A stretch of 18,412 nt of DNA, taken from an uncultured Selenomonadaceae bacterium (GTDB taxonomy: Bacteria > Bacillota > Negativicutes > Selenomonadales > Selenomonadaceae). The notes beneath the pieces were generated by a model. It was given only the letters and a program-made list of their open reading frames with translations, made no database searches and was not told the DNA's origin. A program made the position numbers and the translations under genes. The stretch is taken from the NCBI GenBank assembly GCA_910579115.1, contig CAJTSO010000024.1, positions 7,111-25,522 of the forward strand, read 5' to 3'. Position 1 is the first letter of the stretch. Every line of letters starts with the position of its first letter. Shown here piece after piece: positions 1-5,357 of this stretch.

Positions 1-15
1 GAAAATCCTGCTTCT

Positions 16-46
16 CCGGCAAATTTTTTGAAAAAATTTTTGCCGG
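16..46. repeat. Inverted repeat with A/T-rich core
   Basis: CCGGCAAA at 16-23 is mirrored by TTTGCCGG at 39-46, with a T6-G-A6 self-complementary core between them, so the whole stretch can fold into one hairpin on either strand. It lies beyond the terminator of the 153-680 gene. It may be a terminator for a gene left of the window, possibly working in both directions, but no such gene is visible. Confidence 0.45.
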
Positions 47-101
47 GCTCCCGTCCCGCTGCCCCGCTTTTCCCCGCCCGCGCGATTATTATAGGCCGGG
101 G

Positions 102-133
102 AAAAATAAAAAAGGTCGCCTGCCAGGCAACCT
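102..133 (-). terminator. Rho-independent terminator of the HTH-like gene
   Basis: Read on the minus strand, AGGTTGCCT pairs with AGGCGACCT across a three-base loop. This gives nine base pairs, one of them G-U, followed directly by TTTTTATTTTT (112 down to 102). It starts about 20 bases past the stop codon at 153-155. The classic stem plus U-tract makes this the best terminator in the window. Confidence 0.88.
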
Positions 134-152
134 CTGCAAAATTTTTATTCGT

Positions 153-680
153 CTATTCGTCCCTTGATTTCCGCCAGTTGGTCAGCGGCTTATATCCCCG
201 CTGATCCAGCAGGCTGTTTATCTTGTCAATATCATAAACCTCCCGTGTGATACAAAACTCTACGATGAGATCGCTCTCGCTGCTGTGGGAGATGCTGTAC
301 CCGGCCCGCTTCAGAAGGTCTTCCGTCTCGTCCAGGTTGAGATACAGCGCGACGGCGAAGGCGAAAGCCGTCTCCTTGGTGGGGTGGTAATCTCTGTCCG
401 TTTTAATTTTGGAGAAGTGACTTTTGGTGACGCCGGCTCTGATGTAAACCTCGGCGGGTCTCCGGCCTTTCTGTTCCATGAGCTTTATGAGCTTTTCGGA
501 AAAAGACAGCTCCAGCTTCTTCAGGAAAAAGTCCAGCGCCCGCATCCCGCCGGCGGCAGACCAGCCCGTGGCGCAGAGAGGTCCCATGCCGCCGGCAAAG
601 TCTCCGATTTGGCGGTCATCCGGGCGGTAATGCTGCCTGATATACAGGTCAAGTTCTCTCAGCAAATTGCGGTTTTTCAT
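153..680 (-). CDS. HTH-like (Cro/C1-type) protein, accessory family
   Basis: A 175-residue protein with no signal peptide or membrane segment. Residues about 59-125 look like a helix-turn-helix fold (SFSEKLIKLMEQKG, then AGVTKSHFSKIK). Residues about 110-165 (LDETEDLLKRAGY, then EFCITREVYDIDKINSLL) match, from memory, a C-terminal module seen alone or fused to macro domains in Clostridia and Negativicutes; that module usually carries 'ARAGYALSPSSKFDLIIEYFI'. The first 57 residues are less conserved and include a Gly/Ala-rich linker (about 29-46). The start is ATG at 680 with a modest GAGGGG about 12 bases upstream. It has its own terminator and lies about 760 bases from the ribosomal operon, so it is a separate transcription unit. 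A regulatory or DNA-binding role is inferred from the fold; the target is unknown. Confidence 0.8.
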   Translation of the reverse strand: MKNRNLLRELDLYIRQHYRPDDRQIGDFAGGMGPLCATGWSAAGGMRALDFFLKKLELSFSEKLIKLMEQKGRRPAEVYIRAGVTKSHFSKIKTDRDYHPTKETAFAFAVALYLNLDETEDLLKRAGYSISHSSESDLIVEFCITREVYDIDKINSLLDQRGYKPLTNWRKSRDE

Positions 681-842
681 GATTTATTCTAACCCCTCAC
701 ATCCCCGGAGCCCGGTACAGCCCTCGTCGCTGACACCGCAGTGAGCGGCGCATATTTGAAAAAATTCTTCATTTCAATCAGTCCTCTTATCTCATGCTGA
801 TTCCGGCAGCCGTTGATTGCGCCTTACTCATTTGGGCTTTCT

Positions 843-866
843 TAGTATATTGGTATATTAGTATAA
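843..866. repeat. Three 8-bp AT-rich tandem units
   Basis: TAGTATAT, TGGTATAT and TAGTATAA follow each other without gaps. Both strands offer TATA-type -10 hexamers. On the minus strand TTGCAA (880-875) sits 17 bases before TATACC, a possible weak promoter facing the HTH-like gene. The motif TGGTATATT recurs at 1261-1269. Confidence 0.4.
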
Positions 867-954
867 CCATGGCCTTGCAATTCGCCGTTACTGATAAAAT
901 TCCTCTTTTTTCTTTCCCGGCAGGACATCGCCCTCATCCCGAAAACAACCGGAT

Positions 955-1004
955 AATTTCACCTGAAAGTTACGACGCAAACGTCGCAACTTTCAGGTGA
1001 AATT
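955..1004. repeat. Long near-perfect palindrome (hairpin H1)
   Basis: Two 23-base arms (955-977 and 982-1004) enclose a four-base loop. They differ at one position only, and that pair is A-C on the plus strand but G-U on the minus strand, so minus-strand RNA would be fully paired. No U-tract follows on either side, so it does not look like an ordinary terminator. It could be an mRNA leader structure of the HTH-like gene, a REP/MITE-like element, or a protein-binding palindrome. Confidence 0.85.
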
Positions 1005-1051
1005 TCTGCGGCCCTGTTGATAATTTATGAAATCCGTGTTTTAATAGACAA

Positions 1052-1087
1052 GAAAGTAGCGGCGTAACCGTCGCAAGTACGAGGTGA
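1052..1087. repeat. Degenerate copy of the H1 palindrome
   Basis: Aligns without gaps to 965-1000 of H1 with 27 of 36 identical bases, sharing GAAAGT at one end, CCGTCGCAA/ACGTCGCAA in the middle and AGGTGA at the other end. A short stem GCGGCG-TAAC-CGTCGC remains. Its last bases (GAGGTGA) form the ribosome binding site of the remnant frame at 1093. Confidence 0.6.
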
Positions 1088-1092
1088 TTATC

Positions 1093-1251
1093 ATGATTAA
1101 GCGGGATTGGTATCTGAATCGGATAATTCATCATATGTGGAACGGCGAGGTCAAGGTGATTACCGTCATCCGCCCTTTGGGTTGCTGCTGTTGTTTATTG
1201 TTACGACCTTCCTTTTTCGCAACGCGAAAAGGGAAGGTCGTAACAGTCTAA
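1093..1251 (+). pseudogene. 5' remnant of an AAA_14/DUF4143-type ATPase gene
   Basis: A plus-strand frame of 52 codons starts at ATG 1093, six bases after GAGGTG, and begins MIKRDWYLNRIIHHMWNGEV followed by KVITVIRP. From memory, this closely matches the N-terminus of AAA_14/DUF4143 ATPases of Firmicutes, which continue as KVITGIRRCGKS with the Walker A lysine. Here the match breaks at that point: the Walker A motif is absent, a run of four Cys codons follows, and the frame ends inside and just past hairpin 1199-1245. A shift of frame near 1177 would read GLLLLFIVTTFLF, reminiscent of the LLF segment after Walker A. I read this as a truncated, frameshifted remnant. Alternatively it is a small independent peptide, which I think less likely. 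Confidence 0.5.
1199..1245. repeat. Long near-perfect palindrome (hairpin H3)
   Basis: Two 22-base arms (1199-1220 and 1224-1245) enclose a three-base loop. The one imperfect pair is U-G in plus-strand RNA and A-C in minus-strand RNA, the opposite of H1. The outer arms carry GTTACGAC/GTCGTAAC, the octamer GTTACGAC also found in H1. No U-tract follows. Confidence 0.85.
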
Positions 1252-1301
1252 GGTCTATTCTGGTATATTCAGCCTGCCTGCCGGTGCAACATGTCCTTTA
1301 T

Positions 1302-1316
1302 AATTTCATTGAAATT
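1302..1316. repeat. Short perfect palindrome AATTTCA-T-TGAAATT
   Basis: Seven-base arms around a single T. The arm AATTTCA is identical to the outermost seven bases of hairpin H1, which may be chance in AT-rich DNA. It could be a dimeric protein site. Confidence 0.4.
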
Positions 1317-1340
1317 TAGATTATATGTAAATACCTGGGT

Positions 1341-1387
1341 AAAAAGATTAAAACCTACGATCCGCTTCTCAGTGAATCGCAGGTTTT
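1341..1387 (-). terminator. Terminator of the ribosomal protein operon
   Basis: On the minus strand AAAACCTGCGAT (1387-1376) pairs with ATCGTAGGTTTT (1361-1350) across a 14-base loop. This gives twelve pairs, one of them G-U, followed by AATCTTTTT. It begins 57 bases after the rplQ stop, and no further operon gene follows, so it most likely ends the S10-spc-alpha transcript. The large loop and interrupted U-tract make it less canonical than the one at 102-133. Confidence 0.72.
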
Positions 1388-1444
1388 TCTCTTGCGCTTT
1401 ATGATATTTTACGGCCCTTTGGTTTACGAATGAACGATTGCCGG

Positions 1445-1783
1445 TTACACCAGCTCGATGATAGTCATCGGGGCGGCGTCGCCGCGGCGTGGGCCGAGCT
1501 TCAGGATACGGGTATAACCGCCCTGACGGTCGCTGTACCTGGCAGCGATTTCGCCAAAGAGCTTTCTGACTACGTCTTCGTCAGCAAGGCGGGCAATGGC
1601 CATGCGGAGGGCTGAGAGGTCGCCGCGCTTGGCAAGGGTGATGAGCTGATCAGCCAGGCCGCTGATTTCTTTGGCCTTGGCTTCGGTAGTCTCAATCCGA
1701 CCATGCTGGAAGAGAGAGGTCAGGATGCTCTTAAAGAGTGCTTTACGGGCGCTGGAATCGCGGCCGAGTTTTCTATAAGCCAT
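1445..1783 (-). CDS. rplQ: 50S ribosomal protein L17
   Basis: A 112-residue protein, the usual bacterial length, beginning MAYRKLGRDSSARKALFKSI. That is the L17 signature in which the conserved Arg/Lys patch contacts 23S rRNA near the exit-tunnel side of the large subunit. The segment RIETTEAKAKEI (residues 30-41) is also characteristic. It is the last gene of the operon, 16 bases after rpoA, and reads into the terminator at 1341-1387. The cobalt/energy-coupling transporter genes or truA that often follow rplQ in Firmicutes are not present here; the operon simply stops. Confidence 0.98.
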   Translation of the reverse strand: MAYRKLGRDSSARKALFKSILTSLFQHGRIETTEAKAKEISGLADQLITLAKRGDLSALRMAIARLADEDVVRKLFGEIAARYSDRQGGYTRILKLGPRRGDAAPMTIIELV

Positions 1784-1799
1784 TTATGTACCTCTTTCC

Positions 1800-2771
1800 T
1801 TATTCTTCAGGTTTTGCAAGTGATTCTCCCAGTTCATCAAGCTTTTTCTTGACTTCATCGAGAGATTTCTTTCCCAGATTACGAACCCTCATCATGTCGT
1901 CTTCAGTTTTCTCAATCAGGTCGCCAACGGTGTTGATGGCCGCGCGCTTCAGGCAGTTGTAGGAACGCACTGAAAGATCTAGGTCTTCGATGGGCATCGT
2001 AAGAACCGGGGTCTGCGCCGGTTCGTCGCTGACGGGGTCGGATTCGGAGATTCCTTTAAGAAGTCCGTCTTCCTCCGGCTTAGCCAGTTCCTTGAAGTAT
2101 CCTAGATGAATGATGAGGATTTCTGCCGATCGGCTGAGCGCTTCCTCCGGGGTGATGGAGCCGTCTGTCCAGACGTCGATGGTCAGCTTGTCATAGTCTG
2201 TGACGTTGCCAACCCGGGTGGGGGAGACGACGCAGTTCACCCGGAGAATCGGCGAAAAGATTGAATCAATCGGGATAAGGCCGATTGGATCATCACTCTT
2301 TTTGTTTTTCTCTGAGGGAACGTAGCCGCGACCACGCTCCACGGTCATTTCCATGTGGAGCTTGGCCTCTTCGTTCAGGGTGGCGATGTGCAGGTCCTTG
2401 TTGAGAATCTCCACGTCGGAGGTAGCCTGAATGTCGGCGGCGGTTATTCTCTTTTCACCCTCAATATCGATACGGATAAGCTGGGGCTCATCCGTATGCA
2501 TTTTGAGGCAGAGCTGTTTGAGGTTGAGGACGATGTTCGTGACATCTTCCCGGACACCGGGGATTGTCGAAAACTCATGCAGCACCCCATCGATCTTGAT
2601 GGAGGTGATGGCTGCACCAGGCAGAGACGAGAGTAGAACGCGACGCAGGGCGTTGCCCAGGGTCGTGCCAAAGCCTCTTTCCAGCGGCCCGCATACGAAG
2701 GTGCCGTGATTGGCATCTCCGTCCGAGTTTCTCTCGGCCTGAATCGACGGTATTACCATGTTTTCGAGCAT
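1800..2771 (-). CDS. rpoA: DNA-directed RNA polymerase alpha subunit
   Basis: A 323-residue alpha subunit of normal length. The N-terminal domain carries the dimerisation and assembly motif LGNALRRVLLSS (residues 38-49) followed by PGAAITSIKIDGVLHEFS. After an acidic, Pro-containing linker (about 245-260) comes the C-terminal domain: IEDLDLSVRSYNCLKRA, then the helix-hairpin-helix MMRVRNLGKKSLDEVKKKL, which binds UP elements and activators. The start is ATG at 2771, nine bases after AGGAGG. It sits between rpsD and rplQ as in most bacteria, so polymerase supply is co-regulated with ribosomal proteins. Confidence 0.99.
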   Translation of the reverse strand: MLENMVIPSIQAERNSDGDANHGTFVCGPLERGFGTTLGNALRRVLLSSLPGAAITSIKIDGVLHEFSTIPGVREDVTNIVLNLKQLCLKMHTDEPQLIRIDIEGEKRITAADIQATSDVEILNKDLHIATLNEEAKLHMEMTVERGRGYVPSEKNKKSDDPIGLIPIDSIFSPILRVNCVVSPTRVGNVTDYDKLTIDVWTDGSITPEEALSRSAEILIIHLGYFKELAKPEEDGLLKGISESDPVSDEPAQTPVLTMPIEDLDLSVRSYNCLKRAAINTVGDLIEKTEDDMMRVRNLGKKSLDEVKKKLDELGESLAKPEE

Positions 2772-2825
2772 ATTGTCAAACCTCCTCCTGTTTTCCTACC
2801 ATTGATTGCTTATCTCGCTAGGAAA

Positions 2826-3419
2826 TTACTTGGAATAGAGCTCGACGATGGACTGCTCATTAACCGGGCTATCGATTTCAGCCCGAGCCGGGAAACGGGT
2901 GACGGCGCCCTTCATGTTATCCTTATCGGCTTCGATCCAGGCCGGTACGGAAAGGGTGTTGTAGCCGTCAGCGAGAGCCTTGAAGTAGGCGTTCTGACGG
3001 CTCTTCTCAGCCACGGTGATCACATCGCCCACGCGGACGAGAGCAGAGGGGATGTCCACCCGCCTGCCGTTTACGAGGATGTGTCCATGGCGAACCACCT
3101 GACGGGCTGCCCGGCGGGTGGTAGCGAGGCCGAGACGGTATACTACGTTATCAAGGCGGCGCTCGAGAAGGATGAGAAGGTTCTCACCGGTAACGCCGGC
3201 GATCTTCTTTGCCTTTTCGTAGTAGCCGCGGAATTGCTTCTCAAGTACGCCGTAGATGAATTTGGCTTTCTGCTTTTCTCTGAGCTGCAGGCCGTACTCG
3301 CTGACCTTATGGTTGGTGCGGCGGACCTGACGCTTGGATTTTTTGGAAAGACCGACCATTGCCGGCTCGAGGCCCAGGGAGCGGCAACGCTTAAGGCTTG
3401 CTGTTCTATCAATTGCCAT
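2826..3419 (-). CDS. rpsD: 30S ribosomal protein S4, zinc-free type
   Basis: A 197-residue S4, a primary binder of the 16S rRNA 5' domain. The N-terminal region has only one Cys (residue 12, in LKRCRSLGL) and lacks the four-Cys zinc site of the C+ form. The S4 RNA-binding domain lies around residues 88-150 (RRLDNVVYRLGLATTRRAARQVVRHGHILVNG). The short N-terminus MAIDRTASLKRCRSLGLEPA recalls the S4 of Negativicutes rather than Bacillus. The start is ATG at 3419. Placement between rpsK and rpoA is the common alpha-operon order, whereas Bacillus subtilis has rpsD elsewhere. Confidence 0.98.
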   Translation of the reverse strand: MAIDRTASLKRCRSLGLEPAMVGLSKKSKRQVRRTNHKVSEYGLQLREKQKAKFIYGVLEKQFRGYYEKAKKIAGVTGENLLILLERRLDNVVYRLGLATTRRAARQVVRHGHILVNGRRVDIPSALVRVGDVITVAEKSRQNAYFKALADGYNTLSVPAWIEADKDNMKGAVTRFPARAEIDSPVNEQSIVELYSK

Positions 3420-3438
3420 TGTTCTTTTACCCTCCCGA

Positions 3439-3831
3439 TTACACTCTGCGACGCTTCGGCGGACGGCAGCCGTTATGGGGAATCGGCGTTACGTCCTTGA
3501 TCATGTCGATGGTAAGACCGGTAGCCTGAAGTGAGCGGATAGCTGCTTCACGGCCTGCGCCGGGACCCTTGACGAATACTTCGATCTGCTTGAGGCCATG
3601 CTCCATAGCGGCCTTGGCAGCGGTCTCTGCTGCCATCTGAGCTGCAAACGGGGTGCTCTTGCGGGAGCCACGGAAACCAAGTCCGCCGGCGCTGGCCCAG
3701 GAGATCGTGTTGCCGTTGCGGTCGGCAATGGTGACAATGGTGTTGTTGAAGGTGGAGCTGATGTGGGCTACACCAAATTCAATATTTTTGCGGTCCTTTT
3801 TCTTCGGCCGCACTGCTTTTTTTACTGCCAC
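3439..3831 (-). CDS. rpsK: 30S ribosomal protein S11 (GTG start)
   Basis: A 130-residue S11, of normal length, from the platform of the small subunit near the mRNA exit and the S7/S18/S21 neighbourhood. Signature stretches are GVAHISSTFNNTIVTIAD (residues 20-37), SWASAGGLGFRGSRKSTPFAAQ and the C-terminal PIPHNGCRPPKRRRV. The start is GTG at 3831, nine bases from AGGAGGG. No ATG nearby gives the conserved MAVKK N-terminus, so the GTG is firm. There are 23 bases after rpsM and 19 before rpsD. Confidence 0.98.
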   Translation of the reverse strand: MAVKKAVRPKKKDRKNIEFGVAHISSTFNNTIVTIADRNGNTISWASAGGLGFRGSRKSTPFAAQMAAETAAKAAMEHGLKQIEVFVKGPGAGREAAIRSLQATGLTIDMIKDVTPIPHNGCRPPKRRRV

Positions 3832-3854
3832 TTAGAATTTCCCTCCTCTGGCCT

Positions 3855-4226
3855 TTATTTCTTCTTGCCTGCAATGGCTTTTCTCGGTCCCTTGCGGGTA
3901 CGGGCGTTGTTCTTGGTGTTCTGACCGCGGACCGGAAGGCCCAGACGGTGGCGGCGACCGCGATAGCAGCCGATCTCAACGAGTCTCTTGATGTTGAGGC
4001 TGGTCTCACGACGGAGATCGCCTTCGACCATAATCTCCTCTTTTTCAATGAGATTACGGATCTTTGCAACATCTTCCTCCGTGATGTCACGGGCCCGGAG
4101 ATCCGGGCTTATACCGGTCTCGGCGAGAATGTGCTGAGCAGTCTTCTTACCGATACCGTAAATGTATGTCAACGCAATTTCCATTCTTTTGTCACGGGGT
4201 AAATCTACACCGGCAATACGTGCCAT
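3855..4226 (-). CDS. rpsM: 30S ribosomal protein S13
   Basis: A 123-residue S13 from the head of the small subunit; it contacts the large subunit (intersubunit bridges) and P-site tRNA. The N-terminus MARIAGVDLPRDKRMEIALT, the helix-two-turn-helix region (residues 15-60) and the basic tail RGQNTKNNARTRKGPRKAIAGKKK are all typical. The start is ATG at 4226 after an AAGGAGG. It is 23 bases downstream of rpmJ, in the standard infA-rpmJ-rpsM-rpsK order. Confidence 0.98.
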   Translation of the reverse strand: MARIAGVDLPRDKRMEIALTYIYGIGKKTAQHILAETGISPDLRARDITEEDVAKIRNLIEKEEIMVEGDLRRETSLNIKRLVEIGCYRGRRHRLGLPVRGQNTKNNARTRKGPRKAIAGKKK

Positions 4227-4249
4227 ATTTGCACCTCCTTATTACTTAA

Positions 4250-4363
4250 TCAGCCTTGTCTCTGTTTATGTTTAGGGTTCTCGCAAATGACCATTATCCG
4301 GCCTTTGCGCTTAATGACCTTGCACTTTTCGCAAATCGGCTTAACCGATGGCTTGACTTTCAT
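4250..4363 (-). CDS. rpmJ: 50S ribosomal protein L36, zinc type
   Basis: A complete 37-residue protein, MKVKPSVKPICEKCKVIKRK and onward to KHKQRQG. Cys11, Cys14, Cys27 and His32 form the zinc ribbon of the C+ form of L36, which sits on 23S rRNA near helices 89-91. The start is ATG at 4363 with GGAAGGGAG upstream. It lies between infA and rpsM as in most bacteria. A 76-base gap separates it from infA and contains a small hairpin (4387-4407). Confidence 0.97.
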   Translation of the reverse strand: MKVKPSVKPICEKCKVIKRKGRIMVICENPKHKQRQG

Positions 4364-4386
4364 TTCGTGCTCCCTTCCTTTCTTCT

Positions 4387-4407
4387 CTGAACGCCACCCT
4401 GGCGCAG
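4387..4407 (-). promoter_or_regulatory. Small hairpin in the rpmJ leader
   Basis: On the minus strand CTG-CGCCA and TGGCG-TT-CAG pair across a GGG loop, giving eight pairs with a two-base bulge. It lies in the 76-base infA-rpmJ gap, the largest within the spc-alpha part. It could stabilise or pause the transcript, but it is short enough to be chance. Confidence 0.3.
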
Positions 4408-4439
4408 TGTACATTAGGTTCCTTTTGCGCCGGCCGCGC

Positions 4440-4658
4440 TCATTTGAAACGGTAGGTTATGCGGCCACGCGTCAAATCGTACGGAGTCAATTCCAGCGTG
4501 ACCTTATCGCCAGGCAGTATACGAATGAAGTTCATGCGGATTTTGCCTGATACATGCGCCAATACAACGTGGCCGTTTTCAAGTTCGACCTGAAACATCG
4601 CGTTGGGCAATGCCTCAAGGACCTTACCTTCTACTTCAATTACATCTTGCTTGGACAT
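4440..4658 (-). CDS. infA: Translation initiation factor IF-1
   Basis: A 72-residue protein of exact family length with a single S1/OB fold. Typical segments are MSKQDVIEVEGKVLEALPNA at the N-terminus, the RNA-binding loop GHVVLAHVSGKIRMNFIRILPGD, and the C-terminal PYDLTRGRITYRFK. IF1 occupies the ribosomal A site during initiation and works with IF2 and IF3. The start is ATG at 4658. Only 44 bases separate it from adk, where most Firmicutes carry map and often a KOW-domain protein. Confidence 0.98.
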   Translation of the reverse strand: MSKQDVIEVEGKVLEALPNAMFQVELENGHVVLAHVSGKIRMNFIRILPGDKVTLELTPYDLTRGRITYRFK

Positions 4659-4702
4659 GAATTACTCCTTTTTCGTGCTTTACCACTGGACTCTTCCCCG
4701 GC

Positions 4703-5347
4703 TCAGGCTTCCAGTACCTTTACGATGTCAGCGAAGACTTTGTCGATTGGCTGGTCGCCGTTTACGGTACGGCACTTGCCCTTTGCTTCGTAAAAGTCGA
4801 TAAGGGGCTGAGTGGATGACTCGTATACGGAGAGACGGTTTTCCATAGTCTCTCTGGTGTCGTCAGCGCGCTGGTAGAGCTCGCCGCCGCATTCATCACA
4901 AATGCCCTCTTTCCGGGAGGGGTTGAACTGAATGTGGAAGGAGGCGCCGCATTTTTTGCACATGCGGCGTCCGACTGCTCTCTCTACGAGAAGCTCTTTC
5001 GGTACAGCGATATTGAGAGCACAGGTAAGCTCCTGACCCAGCTCTTTAAGAATGGTGTCAAGAGCCTCTGCCTGCTCGGTAGTGCGGGGAAATCCGTCCA
5101 GAAGGAAGCCCTTTTTGCAGTCGTCCTGGGAAAGGCGCTCCCTGACGATGCCGATAGTGATTTCATCCGGGACAAGCTGTCCGGCATCAATACATGCCTT
5201 GGCCTTTTTGCCAAGCTCAGTTCCCTGCCCAATCGCTGCCCGGAACATATCGCCGGTGGAAATCTGGGGGATACCAAATCTCTTAACCATGCTTACGGCC
5301 TGGGTGCCTTTGCCGGCACCCGGAGGGCCCATTAAAAGTATAACCAT
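4703..5347 (-). CDS. adk: Adenylate kinase, zinc-lid type
   Basis: A 214-residue long-form adenylate kinase, interconverting ATP + AMP and two ADP in the cytosol. Visible parts are the P-loop GPPGAGKGT (residues 7-15), the AMP-binding segment STGDMFR (30-36), GFPRT (85-89) and a LID domain with Cys130, Cys133, Cys150 and Cys153, the four-Cys zinc site typical of Gram-positives. The TAG of secY is part of its ribosome binding site (TAGGAG, seven bases before ATG at 5347), so the two genes are probably translationally coupled. Its presence after secY is standard. Confidence 0.98.
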   Translation of the reverse strand: MVILLMGPPGAGKGTQAVSMVKRFGIPQISTGDMFRAAIGQGTELGKKAKACIDAGQLVPDEITIGIVRERLSQDDCKKGFLLDGFPRTTEQAEALDTILKELGQELTCALNIAVPKELLVERAVGRRMCKKCGASFHIQFNPSRKEGICDECGGELYQRADDTRETMENRLSVYESSTQPLIDFYEAKGKCRTVNGDQPIDKVFADIVKVLEA

Positions 5348-5357
5348 TGTTATGCTC

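Larger units (their letters stand above)
681..1444. other. Long intergenic region with hairpins and gene remnant
   Basis: About 760 bases between the HTH-like gene and rplQ with no intact coding region. Open frames here are short and unrecognised except the remnant at 1093-1251. Contents listed separately: a period-8 AT repeat (843-866), a 50-base hairpin (955-1004) and its decayed copy (1052-1087), the remnant, a second hairpin (1199-1245), a 15-base palindrome (1302-1316) and the rplQ terminator (1341-1387). It is visibly more AT-rich than the operon. A promoter for the HTH-like gene should lie in it; the best minus-strand guess is TTGAAA (about 770) with 17 bases to TATGCG, which is weak. 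Confidence 0.7.

Noticed and set aside
88..93. TATAAT on the minus strand near the left edge
   Set aside because: It lies just past a terminator with no -35 at a workable distance, and no downstream gene is visible in the window.
285..692. Plus-strand open frame opposite the HTH-like gene
   Set aside because: It is antisense to a better-supported coding region, has no ribosome binding site or family resemblance, and its composition is that of a shadow frame.
788..871. Minus-strand 27-codon frame starting MVILIYQYTKKAQ
   Set aside because: It has an ATG and a compact basic sequence, but no clear ribosome binding site and no family I recognise.
794..1000. Plus-strand 68-codon frame in the intergenic region
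   Set aside because: No ribosome binding site, no recognisable motif, and its end lies within hairpin 955-1004. Most likely chance.
955..1245. CRISPR array
   Set aside because: The repeated units are palindromes of differing sequence, only two or three copies, without regular spacers or cas genes.
1107..1319. Plus-strand 70-codon frame
   Set aside because: It overlaps the ATPase-like frame at 1093-1251 in another phase and crosses a palindrome. Only its GLLLLF stretch may be frameshifted remnant; it is not an intact gene.
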